Notes: a model not told the origin generated them from the sequence alone. A stretch of 16,907 nt of DNA from CAJBLF01 sp964494005 (GCA_964494005.1 CAZBQE010000018.1:1-16907); one strand, 5' to 3'; shown: positions 1-8,641, counted from the first letter of the stretch. Program-made: numbers and translations.

Positions 1-2
1 TA

Positions 3-1862
3 AAATTTTATAATAGGAAAAATGCTAATGTAAATGTGCTTATCGGACCTAATGGTGCTGGGAAAAGCTGATTTCTTACTACTATCCATCAAATTTTTAG
101 AGTTGGACTTATGTATGATTATGTCTATGATAAACAGTATATTACGACCAAAAATATTTCTGAATTATCCAAAACAATTCAATTAAACGCACAATCAATA
201 ACTTGACTTCATACGCATTTTTCCACTCCTGACAAACCTTCTCAGGTACTTGTGGATATATCGTTGACGGAGCATGATTATGAAAATATGAGATATATCG
301 TTAAGCATAAAGAAATACTGAATTCTTTGATCAGAAAATATAGTTCTTTGGATATAGTATATCCTGATTTTACCTGTGAAGATATTCACAATATTCCTAC
401 GTGTTTTTCTTTGCAATGTACTTGTGATCATATTCATCATACAATACAGGTAGAGCCTATATCTTCTTCTTCTCAAGCGCGTTTTGTTCTTTTGTATATG
501 CAGACTTTGGAATTAATTCAGATCTGTATAGATATTTTCAATGAGTTTGAAAGAGGGAAAAAAGATGAGCCCATGATTCCGCTCAAAAATGGTGTAGCCT
601 TTGTTTCTATGGATAGAAATCTTAAAGATATCCCTCATAGTATCGATCCGCGTACATGGAATACCTTGATTGGTGATAAAAATTGTTCTGCTCATCATGC
701 GCATTTGGGATTCTATCTTTGTGTCAAGAAAATACGGAATATCATATCCAATCATCGGACGATTAAGATGACAAAAAAAGAAATAGCAAATTATCCTCAG
801 AGATTAAAGGATTCAGATTTTTTCACTTCATTAGTTTTTATCATCAAAAAATATTTTGATAAAACATTGACGGTAGAATATCATAATGATATGTTGGAAT
901 TCTTTTTTGTGGATTCGTTCGGAAATTATATTACGTTTGCGAATCTCAGTGATGGTGAAGAATCTTTTCTTTCTATGATTTTTACTATTTATGGATACGA
1001 TCTCAAATATGGTATGATTATTGTTGATGAACCGGAAATTCATTTTCATCCTCAGATGCAGAGAAGTTTTGCAAGAGTGATAGAAAAGATTAGTTATAAC
1101 ATTTGAACGCAATTTATTGTTTCTACCTACTCTCCTCTCTTTATCAACGAGACGAATATCGGGAATGTATATAGATTTTCCAAAATCAAAGGAGAAACTC
1201 ATGTAAAAAATCCTTTTTTCTCTTTATCAACTAATGAAGCTTCATTGGTACATCTTTTGAAATTTGAGAATCTTTCCAAGATATTTTTTGTTAATAAAAT
1301 TATTATGGTCGAAGGAGAAACTGATGCATATTTTTTTGAATTTTACCTTAGGTATCTTCATACGCTTCCTGAATGGAAATCGTACATTACTGATTATGAG
1401 ATCATCAATATTAATGGAAAATGAAGTTATAAGCTTCGAAGTAAATTTCTTGCAAGATTTGGTTTACAATCATACTTTATCGGTGATTGGGATAATGTTG
1501 TGGATTATGGATTTATGACACAAAATGATTTGAATTATTATTATAAGCAGGCAAAATCATATTATGCTGGTCTCAAAAAAAATAAAAAAACCCATCGTCA
1601 CTACAATAGACTTGTTGATACTCTCAGGAATCGTTTTCCTCAGAAGTATAGAAAGCTTGTTGCAGATATCGATGGATTATATACTAAACATGTATTTATT
1701 CTCAAAAAATGAGATATAGAGACGTATTTGGGGATGAGTGAAAAATGATTGGAAGAAACAGTTAGATTTTGTCATTCTCGTTTTACTCAACGATTGGAAA
1801 ATAAACAATTTGCTACGTGCAGGAAAGAATTTGAAAATATCCTTTCTCGTATTTTTAAATAG
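3..1862 (+). CDS. OLD-family ATP-dependent nuclease (AAA ATPase + TOPRIM), 5' end outside window
   Basis: About 619 residues are visible and the N-terminus lies upstream. Walker A (GPNGAGKSG) is near residue 15. An ABC-type signature (LSDGEESF) is near 315, Walker B (MIIVDEPEIHFHP) near 338, and a switch-type motif (TQFIVSTYSPLF) follows. The C-terminal half is a TOPRIM domain with VEGETD near 436 and GDWDN near 497, the expected acidic metal ligands. This order defines OLD (overcoming lysogenization defect) nucleases, which use ATP to control DNA cleavage and often act in phage defence. Three or more in-frame TGA codons are read as Gly, including the residue just after the Walker A Ser. The stop is TAG. 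The next gene is convergent and overlaps by 8 bp, so no Gabija-type UvrD-like helicase follows. Whether it is a defence gene or a housekeeping repair gene cannot be told from the fragment. Confidence 0.85.
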
Positions 1863-2892
1863 CGTATGCCGCTATGTTTTGTATGTAGTTATTGTAGACA
1901 AAAACGAATCCTGCTATTCCTACTGCCAAAAATAAGATCAACAGCACGATAAATATTCGTGTTTTTCTTTTTTCCGCTTGGATTTTTTCGTTGATGTCGC
2001 TAAGTTTTCTATTGAGAAAATTCTCTTTGCTCTCTTCGTTGATCTTTGTCATATTTTGAAGTTTATGTTCTATTTCTGTAAGTTTGTTTTGTAGTCCTAG
2101 AATAAATTGGTTTTTTTCTTCTATAATTTGATCCTTGATCTGTTCTTTTTCTGCTATACTTTTGTGTAATAAAGCTATTTTTTTGAATTTATTTTCTACT
2201 TCTTGCAATCTTTGCTGTAAGGTATGGATATGTTGTATTTTTTCTTCTATGATTTTATCTTTATTTTGATTGTTTTTTTCTTGTTGGATATAGGATTTTA
2301 AGTGGTTTTCTGCTTCATTGAGTTTTTGTTGTAGAATATAGATAGATTTATTTTTTTCATTGAGTAATCTATTTTTTTCTTCAATGACTTTATCTTTTTC
2401 TCTATAGACCACCAAAAATTTACTTAGGTTTTCATTGTTTATTTTTGGGGTAATTACTTCTGGTTGTATTGTTTCTTGATATATTTTTTGTGATGTGGAT
2501 ATCTTTTCTATGGTGTTTGGTGTTTCTGGTGATGGGTGTTCTTGTTGTTGTTGAATGCTTTCGTAAAACATAGTAATTTCTTTTTCTATTTGATCTATTT
2601 TCTCTAGTTGGAATCCATCCTGAGAAATATAAATTTCTTGTTTGAGTATATCTATATCGTTTTTGATCTGATTGATAATCATATTTACTTCTTCAGTTTT
2701 TTCTTTGGTTTCGTAGATAGACTCGATATTGTTTATTCTTTCCATAAGTGGTTTTTTCATATTACGCAATGCTTTGACAAATCTTGCTCTATCGATGAGC
2801 TTTTTGGTGAAGTAAATGATAAATGCAAAAACGGGGAATACAAGTATTCCTATGATAATGTATATTTGGTAATTGATAAGTGTTTTCACCAT
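1855..2892 (-). CDS. Coiled-coil protein with N- and C-terminal membrane segments
   Basis: 345 residues, not a family I recognise. Residues about 8-30 form a transmembrane helix followed by basic residues. Residues about 316-338 form a second helix preceded by KRKTR. The positive-inside rule therefore puts the long middle region in the cytoplasm. That region is a charged coiled coil with three copies of a unit of about 36 residues: KDKVIEEKN..LQQKLNEAE, KDKIIEEK..LQQRLQEVE and KDQIIEEKN..LQNKLTEIE. The next gene upstream (start 3588) carries a fourth copy, which suggests a shared origin or a heteromeric coiled coil. AAGAGG directly abuts the ATG, too close for a normal ribosome-binding site unless GTG at codon 2 is used. 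A terminator separates the two genes, so this one probably has its own promoter. It overlaps the OLD gene tail to tail. Confidence 0.75.
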   Translation of the reverse strand: MVKTLINYQIYIIIGILVFPVFAFIIYFTKKLIDRARFVKALRNMKKPLMERINNIESIYETKEKTEEVNMIINQIKNDIDILKQEIYISQDGFQLEKIDQIEKEITMFYESIQQQQEHPSPETPNTIEKISTSQKIYQETIQPEVITPKINNENLSKFLVVYREKDKVIEEKNRLLNEKNKSIYILQQKLNEAENHLKSYIQQEKNNQNKDKIIEEKIQHIHTLQQRLQEVENKFKKIALLHKSIAEKEQIKDQIIEEKNQFILGLQNKLTEIEHKLQNMTKINEESKENFLNRKLSDINEKIQAEKRKTRIFIVLLILFLAVGIAGFVFVYNNYIQNIAAYAI

Positions 2893-2958
2893 CCTCTTTG
2901 TTGTGAAGATTAAAACTTATACTTACATAATATACATAATTGATAATAAAAGTCAATA

Positions 2959-2999
2959 TAAAATAAAAATAAAAAATCCTGATCTTCTGACCGGGATTT
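2959..2999 (-). terminator. Rho-independent terminator of the HTH/coiled-coil gene
   Basis: On the minus strand the arms 2999-2989 and 2984-2974 form an 11-bp stem with one mismatch and one G-U pair, around a 4-nt AGAA loop. A run of six T and further T-rich sequence follows. It starts 23 bp after the stop of the gene ending at 3022 and lies before the start of the next minus-strand gene at 2892. Confidence 0.8.
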
Positions 3000-3021
3000 C
3001 ATTGTTGTTTGTGATTAATTG

Positions 3022-3588
3022 TTATCCATTGAGGATGAAAAATCCTGCTACGACGATGAAAATCAAGGAAAGTCCGATAAAAATCAGATTCTTGAGTTTT
3101 TCGTTTTTGATCATACCTTTGAGTTGTCCTATTTTTTCTTCTAATTTTTGTTTTTCTATGATCGCTTCTTGCTTTTCTTTGTTGTAATCAGGTAAAGCTA
3201 CCATATGTTTGATCTTGGTTTCCAGTTCTGTTACTCTTTGTTGAAGAACGAAAATCATCTTATTTTTTTCTTCAAGTATTTTTTCTTTTTCTTTGAATAT
3301 GAGGAAGAATTTTTCGATTTTTTGATCGATAACGTTTTCTAGATCGCCTTTGTTGGCTAGGTTTGTGTTGGTTGTAGTTGATTGACTGATGATTTCAGAA
3401 CTTAATTCTTGATGAAGTGTAGCAAATTCTTGTTTGAGTGTTAAAACTTCCTCTTTGGCTAACAATACTTTGTTTGCTATTTTTTTGTAAGAAAGCTTAC
3501 CGCTTTTGATGTATCTATCTACGGTTCTTGTAGATATGTTTAGGCTTTTTGCTGCAACTTCTCTGGTTACATTATACGTTTTACTCAT
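3022..3588 (-). CDS. Tail-anchored helix-turn-helix coiled-coil protein
   Basis: 188 residues. Residues about 5-48 resemble a MerR/excisionase-type (HTH_17-like) DNA-binding helix-turn-helix: REVAAKSLNISTRTVDRYIK followed by a short wing-like KLSYKKIANKVLL. Residues about 95-160 are a coiled coil with a repeat unit (KEKILEEKN..FVLQQRVTELE) nearly matching the three units in the neighbouring 345-residue protein. Residues about 167-186 form one C-terminal transmembrane helix ending at the C-terminus, so the DNA-binding head should face the cytoplasm. The architecture suggests a membrane-tethered DNA-binding protein or regulator. Family knowledge supports only the HTH class; the target is unknown. 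The gene has its own terminator and a 75-bp AT-rich upstream region. Confidence 0.75.
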   Translation of the reverse strand: MSKTYNVTREVAAKSLNISTRTVDRYIKSGKLSYKKIANKVLLAKEEVLTLKQEFATLHQELSSEIISQSTTTNTNLANKGDLENVIDQKIEKFFLIFKEKEKILEEKNKMIFVLQQRVTELETKIKHMVALPDYNKEKQEAIIEKQKLEEKIGQLKGMIKNEKLKNLIFIGLSLIFIVVAGFFILNG

Positions 3589-3663
3589 ACTACTTATTGA
3601 ATTAATAATCTAAAATGTAATATGCTCGCTTTCAGCTCGCGTAATTTTCTATTTATCTTTTGT

Positions 3664-3915
3664 TTATTGATTGAGGTCGAATTTTGTTGGTTCTTGATAT
3701 TTAATATCTTTGAGTAATGATTGAACGTATAGAGTGATCAATACTCCTTCTACCATTCATAGAAATAATACCCATGGATAAAGTTTGATGAAGCTAGGTA
3801 GTCATGCAAAGAAGATAATTTCTACGGGCGTTCCTATGTTCTGAAAATAGGGAATTCGCAGAAAGATGAAGATGAAGATGATGAGCACGAGATAGAAGGT
3901 TTTTCCTTTTTTCAT
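3664..3915 (-). CDS. Small membrane protein, function unknown
   Basis: 83 residues when TGA is read as Gly at two positions; in the standard code it would break into pieces. It starts MKKGKTFYLVLIIFIFIFLR, a positively charged start and a hydrophobic helix. Two further hydrophobic stretches follow (around EIIFFAGLPSF and WVLFLGMVEGVLITLYV), so two or three membrane spans are likely. The C-terminus is polar and the stop is TAA. It lies 103 bp downstream of the holin-like gene on the same strand. I do not recognise a family. The coding call rests on the long reading frame with a plausible membrane-protein composition and on the two in-frame TGAs being consistent with the genome-wide reassignment. 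Confidence 0.55.
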
Positions 3916-4018
3916 TTTTATATATACTATTTATTGGATAAAGATAATTTTTATTTGGAATATATCGTCACTACTTCGATGTTTTCTCATTTTATCCTGA
4001 AATCATTCGGGTAGATGA

Positions 4019-4402
4019 CTATATTATTTTTTTAATTAAAAAGTAGATAGCGCTGAGAATGACTGACAAGATAGCCGTCTGAATCAATGTTCCTAGTTCT
4101 ACAGTAATTCCTAGATCTAAGTAATTCATCACTTGTTCAAAGATATAGAGTACAATGATGTTGAGTAGAAGAGAGAATATTCCCATAGTCACCAATCTGA
4201 TCGGTAATGTTAGTATTCTTAGTATTTTTTTGAGTACTGAATTGATCAGCCAAAATACTAGTCATAAAATACCAAAGATGATATAGGTATCTTTGTATAT
4301 CGACTGTATTTTGAATCAAAGTTCAGGTACATAATGTACGATAAAGTACAATACTGCTCCATTTACTATGATGTTGATGAGTAAATGTTTTATTGGTTTC
4401 AT
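4019..4402 (-). CDS. 4-TM phage-holin-like membrane protein (DUF360/PF04020 type)
   Basis: 127 residues, the usual size for this family (about 110-130). Four hydrophobic helices are visible: residues about 5-25, 40-57, 70-93 and 104-124. The family pattern of a short basic loop and a Leu/Thr-Leu-Pro core appears as LKKILRILTLPIRLVTMGIF. The N-terminal helix followed by VHYVPEL matches the usual YLVPG-like turn. The family is common in bacterial chromosomes, despite the holin name, and its role is unclear. Two TGA codons (in the first loop and at the start of helix 2) are read as Gly. The stop is TAG. The spacer to the next upstream gene (4403-4554) is AT-rich, with an A/T-only 9-bp inverted repeat at 4491-4523. 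Confidence 0.8.
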
Positions 4403-4554
4403 TGATGATGTGATAGAGTAAATAGATTGTTTTCTGTTTATTTGATATGTTTATGTATCTGTCTATTGTTTTCAATATCTTTTTTTTGGCTTTTTAACAG
4501 GTATTCATCATTTTTGTTAAAAATATGTCAATTTGTGTACACTCTTTGTCTGTA

Positions 4555-4962
4555 TTAGTCATCTATAAGGTTATCGAAAGTGTCTTCTTGATTGTCTTTT
4601 AGATATGTATGGAGGGCGTTTCTTGTGGCTAGTATGGCTATAACTGCTGCTCTTTTTCTTCTTGGTGATACTTCAAATCCATGATCTACCATAGTTTGAT
4701 AGTTTCGATGTATAACATCTTCTATAGGTTTATCGAGTAGTAGTTCTGAAAGTATACTTGCTGCTGCCGTTGTGATATTGGAGCAATTTCCATCAAAGCT
4801 ATATGCTTTTATTTTTTCATTTTCTATTTTCAAATAGACGGTAATATCATCTCAACAGATAAAATTCCCTTCGTGCTGCTTGATGGTGTATTCTTTCATG
4901 GCAAAGTTTTGAAGGGGGTTTTTGCTATATTCTTGTATCATAAGGTTGTTTTCTTCGTTCAT
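4555..4962 (-). CDS. SufU/IscU-like iron-sulfur scaffold protein, third Cys replaced
   Basis: 135 residues in the NifU-N/IscU fold. In this family a scaffold accepts sulfur and iron on three conserved Cys (plus Asp/His) to build Fe-S clusters. The first ligand site is present as C36-G37-D38, with G37 encoded by TGA. The second is present as FDGNC, Cys60, followed by the small-residue helix SNITTAAASILSELL. The third normally lies in R-x-K-C-A; here the aligned segment is PRRKRAAVIAIL, with Arg104 in place of Cys. The N-terminus keeps the YSKNPLQN segment like YxNPRN. It could still be a scaffold with altered chemistry, a sulfur-acceptor variant, or a regulatory homologue. The SUF genes sufB and sufC lie 1.7-5 kb upstream on the same strand but not in the same operon. 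I chose ATG 4962 because it includes the YSKNP segment. Confidence 0.75.
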
Positions 4963-4966
4963 TGTA

Positions 4967-5047
4967 GTTTGTAAGGTCTGTAAAGTCCGTAAGGTCTGTA
5001 AAGTTTATGAAAGCCTGACTTTATAGACTTTCGACTTTATGACTTTT
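4967..5047. repeat. 9-bp-period degenerate tandem repeat with inverted copies
   Basis: Five units in exact 9-bp register (gtttgtaag, gtctgtaaa, gtccgtaag, gtctgtaaa, gtttatgaa) span 4967-5011. Four inverted-complement-like copies built on gacttta follow, at 5017-5047. Arms 4996-5004 and 5018-5026 could fold into a 9-bp hairpin with one G-U pair. It fills the spacer between the SufU-like gene and the 90-residue gene. Confidence 0.75.
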
Positions 5048-5056
5048 AACTGATAT

Positions 5057-5329
5057 TTAGTCGATTTTGTGTCGAAGGTATTCTATAAGCTTTTTGATCA
5101 TAAGAATGATTTTGTTGCTGAATTCTACAAACCCTTTACTTGCTATTATTTCCATACGTTCTATCTGATTGGCTATTTTTTCTATATTTATTAGGAATTT
5201 GTTTGAATTAATTTCTAATATGACGTCATATGATCCATCTTCGTTTTCTGTGAAGGTTGCGTGGACGTTGTCCAGACATATCGTCTGTTGTAAGGTATCC
5301 ACTGGTGAAACGAGATTTATTTGATTCAT
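5057..5329 (-). CDS. Hypothetical 90-residue protein
   Basis: 90 residues, not recognised. The N-terminal half contains a beta-rich segment (VHATFTENEDGSYDVILEINSNKFLI), possibly a small antiparallel sheet. The C-terminal half is predicted helical and basic (KIILMIKKLIEYLRHKID). There is no signal peptide or clear membrane span. An in-frame stop lies two codons upstream of the ATG, so the start is well bounded. It precedes the SufU-like gene on the same strand, separated by a 94-bp spacer full of 9-bp repeats, so co-transcription is possible but not shown. No functional claim is made. Confidence 0.5.
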   Translation of the reverse strand: MNQINLVSPVDTLQQTICLDNVHATFTENEDGSYDVILEINSNKFLINIEKIANQIERMEIIASKGFVEFSNKIILMIKKLIEYLRHKID

Positions 5330-5402
5330 AGGTTATCATTCGTCATATATAAAAAAATCTGGGTAAGCGAGTTTTTATCGTTTCATCAAATAAATGCAAT
5401 AG

Positions 5403-5486
5403 AAAAATCGTTCAGATTTTTATGGAAAAATCGTCTTGATTTTTTTGTAAGGAACCTTATATTTTTTTTACCAATTTTTATTGGTA
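5403..5486. promoter_or_regulatory. Two tandem 7-bp-arm hairpins plus a third inverted repeat between divergent genes
   Basis: AAAAATC-N5-GATTTTT occurs twice, at 5403-5421 and 5426-5444, exactly 23 bp apart. A third inverted repeat, TACCAAT-TTTT-ATTGGTA, lies at 5469-5486, 11 bp before the ATG of the AbiEi-like gene. Since both neighbouring genes are transcribed away from this spacer, operator sites are more likely than terminators. AbiEi proteins are known to autoregulate by binding inverted repeats in their own promoter, which fits but is inference here. Confidence 0.45.
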
Positions 5487-5497
5487 GTTACTGATAT

Positions 5498-6265
5498 ATG
5501 TCTGATAGAGTTTTCGACATTGTTGTTAAAAAGTTGATAAAATACAAAGGAAGGCTTGTAAATAGTGAAAAGATAGCTATTTTACTGAGAACTTCTTTGG
5601 ACGATAATTTTTCTATTCAAAAAATGTATAAGATAGTATATTATCTCAAAGTGAGATGATATCTGGAAAATCTCAAAAAAGATGTCTTTTTTGTTAAAGA
5701 TCCTGATAAATTATATACTCAAGAGCAGATATTGGAGCTTTTTTATTGGAATGTTGTCAAAAAGCATTGTGCTAATTTTCTCAAAGGTAATCGGTATATA
5801 GGTGGACTCAAGGCTTTGGAACTTAATCTTGCTTCCTATGATATTCCTGATGAATTATCTATTATCAATCAACACAAACAGGCTACAGAAGTGATTATAT
5901 ATGATAAACAGGCTATTTTTAAAAATTATTCGTATAAAAAAACCAATCTTTTTCCTTTTTTTTGGAAATTGACCAAAAAGATACATATAGGAAATCTGAT
6001 TTTCCCTATTGCCGGATTGGAACTCGCTATCGTAGAAAGTTTGTATAATCCTAGTATGATTACTCAAGGATATATCAATGAATTGGTCAAGAAGGTTATC
6101 AGAAAATATCATACATCCCTGGATATCAAAATTTGGGAGTCGATTTTGAAAAAAAATAAGCACAATACCAGTATCAATAGGCTCTATGCTTTATCTAAAA
6201 CGATTAATCCTGATTTGGCTGATAAATTAAAAAATCTTATCAAGAAATATGGATACTTTATATAA
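5498..6265 (+). CDS. AbiEi-like winged-helix transcriptional regulator/antitoxin
   Basis: 255 residues. The N-terminal 70 residues look like a winged helix: a helical part up to MYKIVYYLKVRGYLENLKKD and a beta hairpin ending VFFV. The wing glycine (VRGYLE) is a TGA codon. The rest resembles the C-terminal part of AbiEi/COG5340 proteins: a YIGGLKALELNL segment, a beta strand EVIIYDKQAIF, then KIHIGNLIFPIAGLELAIVESLYNP, typical of these antitoxin-like regulators. AbiEi is normally the antitoxin of a type IV toxin-antitoxin pair with the nucleotidyltransferase AbiEii. No such partner follows here, because the next gene is convergent 4 bp away. It may therefore be an orphan regulator. I chose ATG 5498 because it completes the winged helix; there is no clear ribosome-binding site. 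Confidence 0.55.
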
Positions 6266-6269
6266 GCTA

Positions 6270-6680
6270 CTATGTAAACGGATGGTATCCTTGTTTTTTG
6301 AGGTTTTTTATCGGCAGGAATAAGGGAGTAGGAAATTTTTCCCATTCGACCCATTTCCAGGCATCACATTTCTCCGGTTCCATGATTTTGAGCTCTCCTT
6401 TGTCATAATCACAGATTGCATATACGGTTATGTAATGTTTTTTTTCTTCCTGAAAGATATCATTGGTGAATGTTCATAGGGTGATATTCTTTATCTTTAT
6501 TCCTGTTTCTTCCATAGTCTCCCTTATAGCGCACTCCTCTACCGTTTCATTGAATTCTAGATGTCATCAAGGAAAACTTCGGGTTCAATCCCCATGTGCG
6601 TTTTTTCTTTTGCCTAATAATATTTTGCCGTCTTTACGTACAATCACTCAAACACCAACTTTGGGTCTATTTGTTTCCAT
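6270..6680 (-). CDS. Nudix hydrolase, NUDT15/MutT-like
   Basis: 136 residues, a normal single-domain Nudix length. The Nudix box lies at residues 39-61 (G39-x5-E45-x7-R53-E54-x2-E57-E58-x-G60-I61), with Thr55 at a usually aliphatic position. The segment before it, HGDGTRSFPGGHLEF, is typical of the NUDT15/MutT-like subgroup that hydrolyses (oxidised) nucleoside triphosphates. Five glycines (11, 32, 38, 39, 69) are encoded by TGA, and the Gly38-Gly39 pair is two TGA codons in a row. It is the last gene of the minus-strand SUF operon, 22 bp after sufB, and its TAG stop lies 4 bp from the convergent AbiEi-like gene. Exact substrate unknown. Confidence 0.9.
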
Positions 6681-6702
6681 GAATTTGTAATATACAATAA
6701 AA

Positions 6703-8088
6703 TTATCCTACAGATCCTTCCATTTCCATTTCTACTAATTTATTTAATTCTCCTGCATATTCGAGTGGGAGTTTTTTTACAACAGAAGAGAAGAATCCGT
6801 TGACGATCATGGTGGTCGCTTTGTCCTGTGTTAGTCAGCGGGACATGAGATAGAAAAGCTGTGATTCATCTATTTTGCCTGCGCTAGCTTCGTGTGCTAT
6901 GATGGCACTATCATTGTCTGATTGAATAAGCGGAACAGTATTGGAAATAGAATTATTGTCAAAAAGTAAGGCATCGCATTGAGTGTTGTTGGTTGCTCAT
7001 TCGGCTCATTTTGCTATTTTCACCAATCCGCGGTAGGTGTTGATACCGCCTGCTTTGGAAACAGATTTGGCGACGATATTGGATGAAGTATATTTTCCTA
7101 GGTGGATGACTTTGGAACCGGTGTCTTGATGTTGTCCTTCACTTGCTACTGCTATTCCAAGCATATCTGTTGAACTATAATCGCCTTTAAGTATTGAACA
7201 TGGATATAACATTGTTGTGCAAGAACCGAGATTGCCATTTACCCGTTCCATAGTGCTACGCTCCTCTACTATCGCTCTTTTGGTATTTAAGTTGTAGGTA
7301 TTGGTCGATCGGTTTTCCACGGAAGAATATTTCATTTTGGCATTTTTGCCAACGTAGATTTCAACAAGTCCTGCGTGTAATGACGCTTTGTCATATTTTG
7401 GTGCCGAGCATCCTTCGATATAGGAGCATTCTGCTTCGTCTTCTACTATTATCAGGGTATGCTCGAATTGTCCTCATCCGAAGATATTCATGCGAAAATA
7501 TGCTTGGACTGGATCAGTCAATTTTATTCCTTTGGGAATATAAACAAATGTTCCTCCACTCCATACTGCTCCGTGTAATGCTGCGAATGTATGGTCAGTT
7601 GGTGGTACGAGTTTCATAAAATGTTTTTTGATAAGTTCTCCATGAGTATGTAATGCTTGGGGCATATCTTCGAAAATCACGCCTTTTTCTGCTCGCTGCT
7701 GTTTGATTTTATGATAAACATTCAGTGAATCGTATTGTCCCCCCGCTCCTGCTAAGTATTTCTGTTCTCCTTTCGGTATTCCCAATTTTTGAAATTTTTC
7801 TTTGATTTCTGCGGGAACGTCGTCTCGGTTATTAGCATATCCTTCGTTGTCTTTGTGAGGTTTCGCATAATAGATGATTTCGTTCATATCTAATTTTTTA
7901 AGACTTGGTCATCGTTTCGGTAATTTCATTTTTTGATAAATTTTCAAACACTTTAGACGATGTTGGAGCATTCGTTCTGGTTCTTTTTGTTCAGCAGAAA
8001 TTTTCCTTACCGTATCTTCGGTGAGACCAGTGAGGTAAAGGTCGTATTTGATGTTATCTTTGGACTCCAAAATTGATTTGAGTGACAT
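6703..8088 (-). CDS. sufB: Fe-S cluster assembly protein SufB
   Basis: 461 residues, typical of the shorter SufB class. SufB is the core scaffold of the SUF system, working with the ATPase SufC. The N-terminus carries the family helix (DTVRKISAEQKEPERMLQHR) and the YYAKP segment. The SufB beta-helix core is clear: VYIPKGIKL, then GQFEHTLIIVED, ECSYIEGCSAPKY, the conserved cysteine in TQCDALL (about residue 371), and AHEASAGKIDESQLFYLMSRGL near the end. TGA codons encode Gly57, Gly205 and at least one more glycine after KIAK. The start at 8088 overlaps the upstream Nudix gene by 35 bp; it is preferred because the family N-terminal helices begin just after it. No sufD follows, so a SufB2C2 complex, as in SufBC-only lineages, is likely. 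Confidence 0.95.
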
Positions 8089-8632
8089 TTATTTTTTGGT
8101 GATTTTTTGATAAAAATTCGTTATCTTTGTAAGCAAGAAATGCTTGTGCTATTTCATTCTTTACTTTCAAAAGAAATGCTTTTTCTTCTTTGCTTTCCAT
8201 TGTTTCGATAGCTTGATGTATATCTATAAATGCGGCGATATGTCTATTGTCGGTAGGATCGAGTTTCGGATATTCTTTAGTCAAAACATAGAGAAACATA
8301 TCTATTTTCTTGAATCCGTACGCTTTCTCTTTGAAAAAGGATCAGAGGTATTTGTGTTGGATGATATCTTGAGGATCGATACCTCCTTCTTCTTGTATTT
8401 CTTGTAGTGCTGTTTGTTCTATAGTTTCTCCGAATTCTCTTTTACCTTTAGTGAATGTTCCTATCTTAAATTTTTTGATTGTTTCTTCAGGATTTATAAG
8501 AAAAAGGTTGAGTAGTCCTTTCTTGAGTGTTGCTGCATATTCTTTTTGTGCAAGTTTTTTTGTGAGGAGTATTTTCTCTGTTTTTGGGTCGAGTACGATT
8601 CCTCCTGCGGAATGTTTTGTTATTTTGGGCAT
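8054..8632 (-). CDS. Nudix hydrolase with C-terminal helical extension
   Basis: 192 residues. The N-terminus, HSAGGIVLDPKTEKILLTKK, is the first strand pair of a Nudix fold. The Nudix box at residues about 63-85 reads G-x5-E-x7-QEIQEEGGI, with Gln in place of the usual Arg. The TKGKREFGE lead-in resembles the PKGK of Ap4A/dinucleoside-polyphosphate-type members. About 25 extra residues (EYAATLKKGLLNLFLINPEE region) sit before the box. The C-terminal part is helical and acidic/basic, ending ...QINFGVQR. One TGA-coded Gly joins the two halves after HKYL. It lies 9 bp after the alpha/beta hydrolase gene, and its 3' end overlaps the sufB start by 35 bp in another frame, which suggests translational coupling. 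Substrate unknown. Confidence 0.85.
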
Positions 8633-8641
8633 GCTATATGA

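Noticed and set aside
3..1862. Pseudogene or frameshift interpretation of genes broken by TGA
   Set aside because: The fragments join in a single frame through TGA with no frame change, and the TGA sites match conserved Gly residues, so recoding explains them better than decay.
1858..1875. Hairpin ATAGCG-TATGC-CGCTAT at the convergent gene ends as a bidirectional terminator
   Set aside because: The stem is only 6 bp, the following T-run is weak and it lies inside the coding end of the minus-strand gene.
3612..3650. GCTCGC-TTTCA-GCTCGC before the HTH gene as a hairpin operator
   Set aside because: It is a direct repeat of a 6-mer, not an inverted repeat, and too short to call.
4491..4523. 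9-bp inverted repeat (tttttaaca/tgttaaaaa) as a terminator
   Set aside because: The stem is almost all A/T and no T-run follows it on either strand.
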